Shown: positions 34,890 through 44,167, counted from the stretch's first letter. The stretch is DNA of 64,000 nucleotides from Kaistia defluvii (GCF_026343955.1 NZ_JAPKNI010000004.1:1-64000); one strand, 5' to 3'. Program-made: numbers and translations. Notes: generated from the sequence alone by a model not told the origin.

Positions 34890-36182
34890 ATGACAATCAA
34901 CAAGCGGAGCGATGCCGGGATGACGGACGCCACCATGCTCGACCAGGCCCTCACCCGCCTCGACGAAGCAGCAGCCCACCTGCATCTGGACGGCGATGTC
35001 CTCGAAAAGCTCAAATATCCGCGCGAGACCACCAAAGTTCGCTTGATGATCCGTATGGACGACGGCTCGCGGAAGTCGTTCATGGCCTGGCGCTGCCGCT
35101 ATGACGACACGCGCGGCCCGACCAAGGGCGGCATCCGCTTCCATCCCGATTCGACCATCGAGGAAGTCGAGACGCTCGCCTTCTGGATGACGATGAAGTG
35201 CGCCGTCATGAACCTGCCCTATGGCGGCGGCAAGGGCGCGGTGCGCGTCGATCCGCACTCGCTGTCGAAGGCGGAGCTGGAGCGCCTGTCGCGCGCCTAC
35301 ATGCAGGCCTTCTCCAAGATCGTCGGCCCCGACCGCGATATCCCCGCGCCCGACGTCTACACCAACTCGATGATCATGGGTTGGATGGCGGACGAATATT
35401 CCTCCATCGTCGGCCAGTCGACGCCGGCCGTCATCACCGGCAAGCCGATCTCGCTCGGCGGTTCGCTCGGCCGCGACGACGCCACTGCACGCGGCGGCTA
35501 TTATCTCGTGCGCAATCTCGCTTCGGAACTGGGCCTGACGCCCGGCGCCCGCGTCGCGATCCAGGGCTTCGGCAATGCCGGCCAACACATCGCCAGCCTG
35601 CTCGCCGCCGACGGCTACAAGATCGTCGCCGTCTCGGATTCGAAGGGCGCGATCCACAGCGAGGCCGGCCTCGACGTCGCCAAGCTGCTCGCCGCCAAGA
35701 AGACCGGCTCTGTGCTGCAGCTGGCCGGCTCGGACGGCATCACGGCCATTGGCGCCGATGCGATCACCGCGGTCGACTGCGAGATCCTGGTCCCGGCGGC
35801 GCTCGAAGACCTGATCCACAAGGACAACGCCCCCGCCATCAAGGCGCGCGTCATCCTGGAGCTCGCCAACGGCCCGATCACCCCCGAAGCCGACGTTATC
35901 CTGGCCGAGAAGAATGTCGTGGTCCTGCCGGACATCCTGGCCAATGCCGGCGGCGTCACCGTCTCCTATTTCGAGTGGGTGCAGAACCGCCAGGGCTACT
36001 ACTGGACGGCCGAGGAAGTCCGTTCGCGCCTGCAGGACACCATGGATCGCGAGGGCCGCGCCGTGTGGGCCCTGGCGCAGGAACGCGGCATCACAGTCCG
36101 CAGCGCCGCCTATGTCCACGCGCTCTCGCGCGTCGCGGGCGCCATCGAGGCGCATGGCACGCAGAAGTTCTTCACCAGCTAG
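34890..36182 (+). CDS. Glutamate dehydrogenase (Glu/Leu/Phe/Val dehydrogenase family)
   Basis: A 430-residue amino-acid dehydrogenase. It has the substrate-binding KGGIRFHPDS and KCAVMNLPYGGGKGAVRVDP (catalytic Lys) segments, the PAPDVYTNSMIMGWMADEYS active-site stretch and a Rossmann NAD(P) domain with IQGFGNAGQH. It interconverts glutamate and 2-oxoglutarate with ammonia; the pattern is that of the catabolic GdhA/RocG type. A strong terminator follows. The 208-bp leader contains several AATTG/CAATT repeats that could be regulatory. Confidence 0.93.
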   Translation: MTINKRSDAGMTDATMLDQALTRLDEAAAHLHLDGDVLEKLKYPRETTKVRLMIRMDDGSRKSFMAWRCRYDDTRGPTKGGIRFHPDSTIEEVETLAFWMTMKCAVMNLPYGGGKGAVRVDPHSLSKAELERLSRAYMQAFSKIVGPDRDIPAPDVYTNSMIMGWMADEYSSIVGQSTPAVITGKPISLGGSLGRDDATARGGYYLVRNLASELGLTPGARVAIQGFGNAGQHIASLLAADGYKIVAVSDSKGAIHSEAGLDVAKLLAAKKTGSVLQLAGSDGITAIGADAITAVDCEILVPAALEDLIHKDNAPAIKARVILELANGPITPEADVILAEKNVVVLPDILANAGGVTVSYFEWVQNRQGYYWTAEEVRSRLQDTMDREGRAVWALAQERGITVRSAAYVHALSRVAGAIEAHGTQKFFTS

Positions 36183-36226
36183 TTCGGGTCCCCGGCCATC
36201 CGGCCGGCTCGATACGACCTCGTAGG

Positions 36227-36262
36227 ATGGCGGCGGCGCGAACAGCGCCGCCGCCATTTTCG
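36227..36262 (+). terminator. Terminator of the glutamate dehydrogenase gene
   Basis: 13-bp perfect stem ATGGCGGCGGCGC (36227-36239) and GCGCCGCCGCCAT (36245-36257), 5-nt loop, then TTTCG. Confidence 0.85.
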
Positions 36263-36362
36263 TTTCCGCCCGCCACGCCCGGTTGCAGGAGCTATCGCAC
36301 CCACGCGTTGTTCGGATACGATCGCGAGGCTACGGGGTCGCTTTCGACCCGCCCCCCTTTCC

Positions 36363-37484
36363 ATGCCTGCCTCGCACAATGGACAGATGCCGATGGATTC
36401 GCTGCTTCACATCCTCGCCGTTCTCGTCGGCCTCCTCGCCCTCTTCCTCTATTTCCGCTCCATCGTTCGCGTGGTGCTGATCAACCGCCGCGAGCGGGAC
36501 TTCATCGAGCGGTTCGCCCGCTTCGGCGCGGTGTCGGTCGTCCACGCTCTGGTCGCCAACGCGAAGGATTACAACCAGACACAGCGTCGCCAGGCCTGGG
36601 TCCTGCCGCTCTTCATCTTCATCGCGGTGGTCAGCTGGTTCCTGCTCGTGCAGGTCGCCTTCACCCTGATCCTCTGGGGTTTGGGGATCGAGACGCACTG
36701 GGGCTATGCCTTCACGGCCAGCGGCTCCGCCCTCAGCACGCTCGGCTTCAAGACGCCGCCGACCCTGACGGGCGAGTTCCTGGCGATCTTCGAGGCGGCG
36801 ATCGGACTGGCCGTCGTCATCCTGCTGTTCACCTTCGTTCCCGGCTATCAGACGGCGGTCCAGATCCGCGAACGCAAGGTGGGCTGGCTGTATGCGCGCA
36901 CCGGCCGCCGCCCGACGACTTCCAGTCTCATCGAATCCCTCCAGCGCAGCGGCCAGATCGAGCATCATGGCGGCGTCTGGGAGGATTGGGAGCAATGGTT
37001 CCGCGGCGTGATGGAAACCCACTCGATCTCACCGATTCTCGCCTATGTGCCGGCCGTCTATCGCGGCACGAGCTGGGTCGGCGCCGCGGCCGCCGTGCTC
37101 GACGCGACCTCGCTTCTCTCCGCCTGCCAGGAGCCGCAACACACGGAATCAGCCCGCATCTGCCGCGAAATCGGCTGTGCGGCCCTGAAGAACATCGCGA
37201 TCGAGCTCAATCCGAAGATCCCGGCCGATGCCTGGACGCACCAGAGCGTCGATCCGCAGCTGATCGAACACTTCGATCACCTCTACGACCGGCTGATGGA
37301 GATCGGCCTGCCGATGAAGCCCGACCGGGAAGAGTGCCGCAACGCGTTCATCACGTTGCGGGCCGACTATGAGACCAGCATTCGCCTGCTGGCGGAATCG
37401 ACCCTGATGCCGGTCGAGGAACCGTGGGTCCTGCCGCACGCGCAACAGGCCGAGCGCGTCAGTGTCCCGCCAACGCTGGCATGA
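36363..37484 (+). CDS. Ion-channel-like two-helix membrane protein with a soluble C-terminal domain
   Basis: A 373-residue protein with helices around residues 13-33 and 80-105, then GSALSTLGFKTPPTLTGEFLAIFEAAIGLAVVILLF, which has the layout of a bacterial K+ channel pore loop and inner helix (filter followed by a second helix). The usual TVGYGD filter is replaced by TLGFKT, so potassium selectivity is doubtful. The C-terminal 170 residues are soluble and helical with no recognised domain. Start could be ATG 36363 or 36393. Real gene, function unassigned. Confidence 0.75.
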   Translation: MPASHNGQMPMDSLLHILAVLVGLLALFLYFRSIVRVVLINRRERDFIERFARFGAVSVVHALVANAKDYNQTQRRQAWVLPLFIFIAVVSWFLLVQVAFTLILWGLGIETHWGYAFTASGSALSTLGFKTPPTLTGEFLAIFEAAIGLAVVILLFTFVPGYQTAVQIRERKVGWLYARTGRRPTTSSLIESLQRSGQIEHHGGVWEDWEQWFRGVMETHSISPILAYVPAVYRGTSWVGAAAAVLDATSLLSACQEPQHTESARICREIGCAALKNIAIELNPKIPADAWTHQSVDPQLIEHFDHLYDRLMEIGLPMKPDREECRNAFITLRADYETSIRLLAESTLMPVEEPWVLPHAQQAERVSVPPTLA

Positions 37485-37505
37485 GGCCTGCCGGCCGGGC
37501 GCGTG

Positions 37506-37898
37506 TCAGCCCGGCTGGGACGCGCCGCGCTCGCCCAGCTTCATCCCGAGCACCACCGCGCCGTAGCCGAGCGCCAGACTGACCAGGACGTAGGCAATGG
37601 CGACGACGGCGCCCAGGGTAGAGGCGCTCATCAGCACGACCGTGCCATAAGCGAAGCTGGAGAAGGTCGAGAGCCCGCCCATGATGCCGGTGCCGACCAT
37701 GGTGTTGACGTCGTCGCTGAGCGCCCGCCGCTTGTGCAGGCCGGCCACCAGTCCGAGCAGGAACGCGGCCACCACGTTGGCGACCAGGATATCCATCGGA
37801 AAGCCTTCGGACAGATGCGGGACGCTGAGCATCAAGAATTCGCGCGCCATCGCGCCGATCGCGCCGCCGACGAAAACGAGGATCACCAGATTGATCAT
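37506..37898 (-). CDS. crcB: CrcB/Fluc fluoride exporter, subunit 1
   Basis: A 130-residue Fluc-type F- channel with four helices. The conserved Asn (N41 in VANVVAAFLLG) and the Phe box as F79 and F82 in GGLSTFSSFAYG are both present. It exports fluoride that accumulates in acid environments. It is 12 bp downstream of a second crcB gene on the same strand. Confidence 0.93.
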   Translation of the reverse strand: MINLVILVFVGGAIGAMAREFLMLSVPHLSEGFPMDILVANVVAAFLLGLVAGLHKRRALSDDVNTMVGTGIMGGLSTFSSFAYGTVVLMSASTLGAVVAIAYVLVSLALGYGAVVLGMKLGERGASQPG

Positions 37899-37910
37899 GA
37901 CTCTTCCCCC

Positions 37911-38300
37911 TCAACCCTGCAGGCGCGCGAGCGCGGCGCCGAGCGCCGCGGCAATTAGGCCCGCCGCCACCGAGAGCAGCAGATAGCCGAGCGCCAGTTG
38001 CCCCCGGCCGGAGCCGGCGAGCTTGGCGGCGTCGAGCTGCATGCTGCTGAAAGTGGTGTAACCGCCGAGGATGCCCGTCAGCACGCCGGCATTGAGCACC
38101 GTGCCATAACGATCGCGCCAGTCGACGGAGAACAGCACGGACAGATAGCCGATGACGAAGGCGCCCGAGACGTTGATCAGGAACGTCGCCAGCGGAAAAC
38201 CGCCGTGATAACGCTCGCCGACGATCCGCCCGATCCACCAGCGCAGCAACGATCCCGCGCCGCCGCCAAGACCGACCCACATGACATCCAATGCGCGCAT
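37911..38300 (-). CDS. crcB: CrcB/Fluc fluoride exporter, subunit 2
   Basis: A 129-residue Fluc homologue with N43 in LINVSGAF and a Phe box of F84 and M87 in GGYTTFSSMQLDA, so the second aromatic is replaced by Met. The ATG at 38300 follows GGAGGG with four bases spacing. Paired crcB genes in other bacteria encode heterodimeric channels with a single working pore, and the pair here fits that layout. A stem-loop lies about 40 bp upstream of its start. Confidence 0.93.
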   Translation of the reverse strand: MRALDVMWVGLGGGAGSLLRWWIGRIVGERYHGGFPLATFLINVSGAFVIGYLSVLFSVDWRDRYGTVLNAGVLTGILGGYTTFSSMQLDAAKLAGSGRGQLALGYLLLSVAAGLIAAALGAALARLQG

Positions 38301-38337
38301 CCAGCCCTCCACCACGCCGGCGCTCTGGTACTGTCCG

Positions 38338-38360
38338 ATCGGCGGCGCCGATCCGCCGAT
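38338..38360. promoter_or_regulatory. Stem-loop upstream of the crcB pair
   Basis: 8-bp perfect arms ATCGGCGG (38338-38345) and CCGCCGAT (38353-38360) around 7 bases, in the leader of the leftward crcB pair. It does not match the fluoride riboswitch consensus. It could be an attenuator or an operator. Confidence 0.35.
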
Positions 38361-38566
38361 TCCCGGGAGCGCCCTCCCCAAGTCCTTCCATTGAATAGCC
38401 AACTTGTCCCAGCACCAAGGAAAAGTTGTAGAGATGAAAAGGGCGTCGCAGTTCCCGGCTCCGGGATCCCGGCGGACGCGAACCGGCGGGCCGGCCGGTA
38501 TCCCGGCACGCGGAACGCGCCCTGCGCGCCAAGGGCTGGGAAGCCGCTGAGACAGGAAGGGTACGC

Positions 38567-39091
38567 ATGCACTGGATGCAGGATGGTCTGTCGCTGATCG
38601 AGCCTTACATCGCGGCCTATGGCAGCTTCGCCATCTTCGTCATCATCTTTTTCGAAGCGCTCGGCGCGCCGCTGCCCGGCGAGAGCGCGCTGGTCGCGAT
38701 CGGCGTGCTGGCGACTCGGGGGGATGTCGATCTCGTCCACGCCTTGGTCGCTGCCTTCGCCGGAGCGGTACTGGGCGACAGCACCGGCTATGCGATTGGC
38801 CATTTCGGCGGCCGTCCGCTGCTGCTGCGCTATGGCCGCTGGATCAAGCTGACGCCGGAACGGCTCGGCAAGTTCGAGGACGTGTTCCGGCAACGCGGCA
38901 TCTGGATCGTGATGACGGCGCGTTTCGTCGTGTTGCTGCGCCAGTTGAACGGACTGATCGCCGGCGCGGTGGCGATGCCCTGGCTGCATTTCCTGTCGGC
39001 CAACATCGTCGGCGCCGCCGCCTGGGTTCTGGTCTGGGGGCTCGGCCCCTATGTCGCGGTCGACTGGTTCAAGGCCTTCCTGCATCCCTGA
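38567..39091 (+). CDS. DedA family (SNARE-associated) membrane protein
   Basis: A 174-residue DedA/VTT-domain protein with FFEALGAPLPGESAL near the N-terminus, the glycine-rich GAVLGDSTGYAIGHFGG and the basic RFVVLLRQLNGLIAGAVAMPWLHFL segment. DedA proteins are lipid-carrier flippases or scramblases, in some cases for undecaprenyl-phosphate. Divergent from the crcB pair. Confidence 0.92.
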   Translation: MHWMQDGLSLIEPYIAAYGSFAIFVIIFFEALGAPLPGESALVAIGVLATRGDVDLVHALVAAFAGAVLGDSTGYAIGHFGGRPLLLRYGRWIKLTPERLGKFEDVFRQRGIWIVMTARFVVLLRQLNGLIAGAVAMPWLHFLSANIVGAAAWVLVWGLGPYVAVDWFKAFLHP

Positions 39092-39205
39092 AAAGTCATG
39101 ATTGACGTAGCGGGATCAACCCCGTTCCGTGCTATCTCTCAGAGGCTCGCACGGCCGGGGAGCTCGTCGCGGGGTGACAGGCGGACAAACGGGACAGGCG
39201 TCGCG

Positions 39206-39496
39206 ATGGGCCACATCAACTGCTCGAAACCAACGGCCCTTGCCCTTGCGCTCGTGGCCGTCGCCATTCCGAGCCTGGCCGAGGCCGGTATGCTCGAACG
39301 CCAGGCCGGCAGGGCGATCCGGCAGGCGGGCCACTGGTGCGACGCGGTCAGCCGCATGGCGGTCAACACGAAGCTGTCGCTGCCATCGCGCCGCGTCGTG
39401 CGGGTGACCTGCGATGACGGCACGCGGTATGTCCGGTACGACCTCGTCCTCCGTCCCGACAACACGATCGCCTCGATCGAGGTGGTAAGGCCCTGA
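39206..39496 (+). CDS. Small secreted hypothetical protein
   Basis: A 96-residue protein with a likely signal peptide (about 1-27, ending LAEAG). The mature part is about 69 residues and contains two cysteines, WCDAVSRM and VTCDDGTRYVRYDLVL, that could form a disulfide. No known family. The ATG at 39206 gives the best signal peptide; an upstream frame extension has no ribosome binding site. It follows the DedA gene by 114 bp. Confidence 0.65.
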   Translation: MGHINCSKPTALALALVAVAIPSLAEAGMLERQAGRAIRQAGHWCDAVSRMAVNTKLSLPSRRVVRVTCDDGTRYVRYDLVLRPDNTIASIEVVRP

Positions 39497-39524
39497 GCCG
39501 GGTTCAGCCGCGTCCGCGAGCCGC

Positions 39525-40529
39525 CTAAGCGGTCTCGCCCTCGACGATGTCATAACCGGTGTCGCAGATCGTCGGCTGGCCCGGATAGTCCGGGCTCTGG
39601 AGGATCATCTCGGCCGCCGTCTTGCCGATCAGGAAGCGGCGCGACAGGATCGTCGACAGCGGCTGCGGCAGCGCCTGGCCGATATCGAGCCCGTTGAAGC
39701 CGAACAGCGCCAGATCCTCGCGCGGCCGGATGCCGGCGGCGAAGCAGTGGAACACCCCGCCCACCGCCATGTCGTCATTGGAAAAGACGACGACGTCAAG
39801 GTTCGCATGCCGGGCCAGCAACTGGCCGAGCAGTTCGCGGCCTGCCTGGGTCGAACTGGGACCATCCAGCGTCGTCTCGCCCACCAGCGACAGACCCACC
39901 GCCTGCAGCCCCTCGCGGAACCCCTCATAGCGGCGCGCGGCGCGTTCGTCGCGCACACGGTCGTGGCCTACATAGCCGAAGCGGCGATAGCCTCGCTTGT
40001 GGAGATGCAGCGCCGTGTCATAGCCCGCCTGGCGATGCGACATGCCGACGGCGATGTCGAGCGGCGGGGAATCGATGTCCATCAACTCGGCGATGCGCAC
40101 GCCCGACCGCTTCAGCATCGCCACCGTATAGTCCGTATGATGCAGGCCGGAGACGATCATGGCGGCCGGCTGCCAGGACAACAGCGACGCCACCAGTTCC
40201 TCTTCCGTGTTCATGTCGTAATCGGTGACGCCGATGACGGGCTGATAGCCGGAGGAAGCGAGCGAGGCGTGGATGCCGCGCAGCACATCGGGGAACACGA
40301 TGTTGGAAAGCGACGGCAGCACCACGCCGATCAGGTTGGAGCCCGCCGAGGCCAGGGTCCCGGCCACCCGATTCGGCACGTAACCCATCTGCCGGACGAC
40401 GGCGAGGACGCGCTCGCGCGTCTTGTCGGCGACCGAGGCCTTGTTGCGGAGCACGCGCGAGACGGTGATCTCGCTGACTTCCGCCCGCAACGCCACATCG
40501 GCCAGGGTGTAGGAGTTCTTCACGTTCAT
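39525..40529 (-). CDS. LacI-family transcriptional repressor
   Basis: A 334-residue LacI-family regulator. The helix-turn-helix TLADVALRAEVSEITVSRVLRN is at about residues 8-30 and carries the hinge-helix segment PNRVAGTLASAGSN, followed by a periplasmic-binding-like effector domain. The sequence resembles GntR-type gluconate repressors of the LacI family. It is the last gene of a leftward operon headed by a sugar-binding protein gene; candidate operators are at 45255-45268, 51654-51667 and 51686-51699. Confidence 0.95.
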   Translation of the reverse strand: MNVKNSYTLADVALRAEVSEITVSRVLRNKASVADKTRERVLAVVRQMGYVPNRVAGTLASAGSNLIGVVLPSLSNIVFPDVLRGIHASLASSGYQPVIGVTDYDMNTEEELVASLLSWQPAAMIVSGLHHTDYTVAMLKRSGVRIAELMDIDSPPLDIAVGMSHRQAGYDTALHLHKRGYRRFGYVGHDRVRDERAARRYEGFREGLQAVGLSLVGETTLDGPSSTQAGRELLGQLLARHANLDVVVFSNDDMAVGGVFHCFAAGIRPREDLALFGFNGLDIGQALPQPLSTILSRRFLIGKTAAEMILQSPDYPGQPTICDTGYDIVEGETA

Positions 40530-40625
40530 AGAGACGACGCCATCCAGAAAAGAGACGCCCGATCGTACCGGACGCGGCTCCTTATCATGGATCGCCGCGT
40601 CCGCATGGTCCGTGTGTCCGTCAGC

Positions 40626-41414
40626 TCATGTCCAGCCGCCGTCGGCGACATAGCTCTGGTTGGTGCAGGCGCCGGACTCGTCCGAGGCGAAAAACATGAT
40701 CACCCGGGCGATATCGGCCGGATAGATCTTCCGCTTCAGGCACTGCCGGGTGAAGATCGCCTGTTCGACTTCCGGGGTGACCCAGAGGTCCAGCTGGCGC
40801 TGGGTCATGATCCAGCCCGGCAGTACGCAATTGACGCGGATATTGTGCGGACCAAGTTCGCGGGCCAGGCCACGGGTCAGGCCGATGACGCCCGATTTCG
40901 CCGCCAGATAGGGGGTCAGGCCCTCGACGCCGGCGATATAGGCAAACGAGCCGACATTGACGATCGAGCCGCCGCCCAGCGCCGCCATGTCCTTGTAAAC
41001 CGCCTGCGAGCAGAAGAACTGGTGCTTCAGGTTCACGGCCTGGCGCGAATCCCAGAACTCCGGCGTGATCTCGTCGATCGTCGCGCGCTGGTCGTGCGCG
41101 GCGTTGTTGACCAGCATCGCGATCGGCCCGAACTTGTCGCGGATGCGCCCGATCGCGGCCTGGGTCGCGGCGATGTCGGTCAGGTCGGCATTCTCGAAAT
41201 GGACGGTGTGCCCCTCGGCGGTCAGTTCCTCGACCAGCTTGCGGGACGGCTCCTCGACGATGTCGATGAACCCGACCTTCGAGCCCTGGCGGGCGAACTG
41301 GCGGACGATCTCCTCGCCGATGCCGCTGCCGCCGCCGGTGATCAGCACCACGCTGTCCACCAGGCTCGGATAGGCGGCGCCATAGCGCGGTTGGTAGGAT
41401 GAGTCAGACGTCAA
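40626..41414 (-). CDS. Short-chain dehydrogenase/reductase in the LacI operon
   Basis: A 262-residue SDR with TGGGSGIGEEI (NAD(P) binding), NNAAHDQR in the NNAG position, an active-site Ser in VNVGSFAYIAG and the catalytic YLAAK Tyr/Lys. The C-terminal VADGG ends as usual. No ATG lies near the start of similarity; a TTG at 41414, with GAAGG upstream, is the most plausible start. It lies 49 bp after the permease gene and before the LacI repressor, so it probably oxidises the imported carbohydrate or a derivative. Confidence 0.88.
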   Translation of the reverse strand: MTSDSSYQPRYGAAYPSLVDSVVLITGGGSGIGEEIVRQFARQGSKVGFIDIVEEPSRKLVEELTAEGHTVHFENADLTDIAATQAAIGRIRDKFGPIAMLVNNAAHDQRATIDEITPEFWDSRQAVNLKHQFFCSQAVYKDMAALGGGSIVNVGSFAYIAGVEGLTPYLAAKSGVIGLTRGLARELGPHNIRVNCVLPGWIMTQRQLDLWVTPEVEQAIFTRQCLKRKIYPADIARVIMFFASDESGACTNQSYVADGGWT

Positions 41415-41463
41415 CGCTTCTGTCCTTCTGTCATTCTGCGTCAGGGTGCGGGGTGGCCGATCC

Positions 41464-42492
41464 TCATGCGCCCTCCGCCCGTTCCACGCTGCGGATGTTC
41501 TGCACGTAGACATTGACGATCAGGGCGGCGAGCAGGATCAGGCCGCGGATCAGGATCTTGAGGAAGCTGTCGATCTGGATGTGATCGAGGCCGTTGTTGA
41601 GGACGCCGAGCACGCAGAGACCGACGATCGTGTTGCCGATGCCGCCGCGTCCGCCGAACAGGCTGGTGCCGCCGACCACGACCGCCGCGATCGCGTCGAG
41701 CAGGTAGCCGTCGAACTCGTTCTGCTGGGCGCTGCCGAAATGGGCGACGCCAACCATGCCGGCGATGCCGGAGCACACCGCGCAGATCACCAGCGCCGCG
41801 CCGAGGATCAGCTTGACGTTGACGCCGGAATACTCCGCCGCCTCGCGATTGCCGCCGACCATGTAGATGTAGCGGCCGAAGCGCGTGTAGGTCAGCGTCA
41901 CATGACCGACAAGAAGGAACGCCAGCAGCACCAGCGCGATGGTCGGAAATCCTCCGACATTGCTGGCGCCCAGCGTCGAGACGATATCCGGCACGTTGTA
42001 GGCGATCTGGCCGCGCACCAGCAGCGCCGAGATGCCGGCGCCGATCTGCATCATGGCGAGCGTCATGATGAAGGACGGAATGCCGATGACCGTGGTGCCG
42101 AAGGCGTTGACCAGGCCGAGGCCGGTGCAGGCCGCCAGCGCCAGCGCGACCGCCAGCCAGCCCGCGACCGGGATGTTGGCGATGTTCACATAGCTTTCCT
42201 GCAGGGTGAAATAGGCCACCACGATGCCGGTCGCATTCGCGATCGAGGCGACCGAGAGGTCGATCTCGCCGCACAGGATGACGAAGGTCAGCCCGACCGC
42301 CATGATGCCCGTCACCGAAATCTGGGTGAGGATGTTCGAGGCGTTGTCGATGGTCGCGAAGGACGGGCTGGCGATGCTGAAGAAGATCAGCAGCAGGATC
42401 AGGGTCGCGAACGGCGCGATGTTGCGCATCTGACTGCGCAGGAACAGGCTCGACTTCGAGGCGCGCGCCGTACTGGTTTGCTGAAACGTCAT
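41464..42492 (-). CDS. Sugar ABC transporter permease (RbsC-like)
   Basis: A 342-residue inner-membrane permease of the ribose/xylose type, with about 8-10 helices. It has the EIDLSVASIANATGIVVAYF membrane segment and the cytoplasmic EAA-like GNREAAEYSGVNVK loop and GGTSLFGGRGGIGNT. It is the third gene of the leftward unit (binding protein, ATPase, permease, SDR, LacI repressor) with 12 bp to the ATPase gene. Confidence 0.93.
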   Translation of the reverse strand: MTFQQTSTARASKSSLFLRSQMRNIAPFATLILLLIFFSIASPSFATIDNASNILTQISVTGIMAVGLTFVILCGEIDLSVASIANATGIVVAYFTLQESYVNIANIPVAGWLAVALALAACTGLGLVNAFGTTVIGIPSFIMTLAMMQIGAGISALLVRGQIAYNVPDIVSTLGASNVGGFPTIALVLLAFLLVGHVTLTYTRFGRYIYMVGGNREAAEYSGVNVKLILGAALVICAVCSGIAGMVGVAHFGSAQQNEFDGYLLDAIAAVVVGGTSLFGGRGGIGNTIVGLCVLGVLNNGLDHIQIDSFLKILIRGLILLAALIVNVYVQNIRSVERAEGA

Positions 42493-42504
42493 GTCAATTC
42501 CTTC

Positions 42505-44022
42505 TCAGGCGGCTTCCAGCAGCCGATCCTTGCTGATCGTCTCATTGGTGAATTCGCGCACGATGCGTCCCTTCTTCATGACAAGGACGCGGTCGGCGAG
42601 CGACAGGACGGTTTCCGGCTCGGCCGAAACCACGATGACGGCGAGGCCCTCGTCGCGCAGCGCCCGGACGATCTTCACGACATCGTCCTTGGCGCCGACA
42701 TCCATGCCGCGCGTCGGCTCGCTCAGAACCAGGACTTTCGGACGGTGGGTCAGCCATTTGGCCAGGGCCACCTTCTGCTGATTGCCGCCGGACAGCGCGC
42801 CGAGCGCCACTTCGGCGCGCGGCGGGCGGATGCTGAGGCTCTCGACATGCTTGCTGGCGATGGCGCGCTCGACATTCGGCTTCAGCCAGAGGCGCGAGAT
42901 GCGCCCGAGAATGCTGATCGAGACATTCTTGTAGACCGGCTGCTCGTAGAACAGCATGGAGCGGCGGTTCTCCGGCACGAAGGCGATGCCGGCGGCGCGC
43001 GCCTGCGTCGTGTTGCGCAGCCGTCGCTTGCGGCCGTCGATCGCCAGCGTGCCGGTATCGGCCTTGATCTTGCCGAACAGAGTGCGCGCCAGTTCGATCT
43101 GGCCGCAGCCCATGAAGCCATAGATGCCGAGGATCTCGCCGGCCTTCACGTCGAAGGTGACGTCGGTATAGGCCCGGCCATAGCCCAGATGTTCCGCTGC
43201 CAGCACGACAGGTTGGCCGGGTTTCGAGGCGAGCGTGATCGTGCCGGTATAGCTTTCCTCGAGATCCTCGTGGCCGGCGCCGATCATCCGTTCGATAAGC
43301 CAGCCCTTGTCGATGCCCTCGACCGAATGGGTGACGATCAGCTTGCCATTGCGGAAGACCGTGACCGTGTCGGAAATCGACAGGATGTCGTCCAGGAAAT
43401 GCGAGATGAAAACGATGCTGCGCCCGCTGGCGCGGACGCCCTTCAGCACGTCGAAGAGCAATTGCACCTCCGGCGGCGAGAGGGCGGAGGTCGGCTCGTC
43501 GAGGATGATGATGCGCGCGCCGGAGAAGATCACCCGCGCGAGCTCGATCAGCTGCTGCAGCCCGATCGGCAGGTCGCCCATGCGCGTCTTCGGGTCGACG
43601 TCGATGCCGAGGCTCTTCAGCTGCTCATGCGCGCCGCTCATCATGCTGCGCCAGTCGATGATGCCGGCGCCCGTCACCGGCTGCTTGCCGAGGAAGACGT
43701 TCTCGCCCACCGTCAGGTCGGGCATGATGCTCAATTCCTGGTGCACCATGCCGATGCCGGCGGCCAGCGCATCGCGGGCGGAGCGGAAATGCACCTCCTT
43801 CCCGTCGATCAGCATCTTGCCTTCGTAATCGGTATGAACGCCGGCGATGATCTTCATCATCGTCGACTTGCCCGCGCCGTTCTCGCCGACGAGGCCATGG
43901 ATTTCGCCGGCGCGCAGCGTGAAATCGACGTCGCGCAGGGCGGCGACGCCGCCGAACGACTTCGAGATGCCCTGCATCTGCAGGCGCGGCGTGTCGCTGG
44001 GATCGAGGGGATCGGTCGTCAT
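42505..44022 (-). CDS. Sugar ABC transporter ATP-binding protein (RbsA-like)
   Basis: A 505-residue fused double ATPase. The first cassette has GENGAGKST, DLPIGLQQL and a Walker B of ILDEPTSAL; the second has GFMGCGQIE in place of a standard Walker A, ALSGGNQQK and VLSEPTRGMD, as usual in RbsA. The ATG at 44022 is chosen by the typical family length; an upstream ATG at 44094 would extend it by 24 unrelated residues. It works with the permease downstream. Confidence 0.93.
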   Translation of the reverse strand: MTTDPLDPSDTPRLQMQGISKSFGGVAALRDVDFTLRAGEIHGLVGENGAGKSTMMKIIAGVHTDYEGKMLIDGKEVHFRSARDALAAGIGMVHQELSIMPDLTVGENVFLGKQPVTGAGIIDWRSMMSGAHEQLKSLGIDVDPKTRMGDLPIGLQQLIELARVIFSGARIIILDEPTSALSPPEVQLLFDVLKGVRASGRSIVFISHFLDDILSISDTVTVFRNGKLIVTHSVEGIDKGWLIERMIGAGHEDLEESYTGTITLASKPGQPVVLAAEHLGYGRAYTDVTFDVKAGEILGIYGFMGCGQIELARTLFGKIKADTGTLAIDGRKRRLRNTTQARAAGIAFVPENRRSMLFYEQPVYKNVSISILGRISRLWLKPNVERAIASKHVESLSIRPPRAEVALGALSGGNQQKVALAKWLTHRPKVLVLSEPTRGMDVGAKDDVVKIVRALRDEGLAVIVVSAEPETVLSLADRVLVMKKGRIVREFTNETISKDRLLEAA

Positions 44023-44167
44023 CAGTTTCACCGGGTCGGCGGCATGGAACGCTTCCCATGACAACGGGAACGGCCGGATGGTACCTGCCGCCAACGCCTG
44101 TCAGGGAACCGTCGCGGTCGCCTCCGGCGCGATGTCGCGCGCGGAAGCGACCGCTTCTGCGGATGGA

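Noticed and set aside
35198-37372. 724-codon frame in another phase across glutamate dehydrogenase and the channel-like gene
   Set aside because: Arg/Pro-rich out-of-phase reading of two genuine genes; it crosses a strong terminator.
38301-38420. Fluoride riboswitch upstream of the crcB pair
   Set aside because: There is a stem-loop, but the conserved pseudoknot sequences of the crcB motif are not present.
41446-44061. 871-codon frame opposite the ABC permease and ATPase
   Set aside because: Antisense shadow, dominated by Asp, Arg, His and Gly, with no domain.
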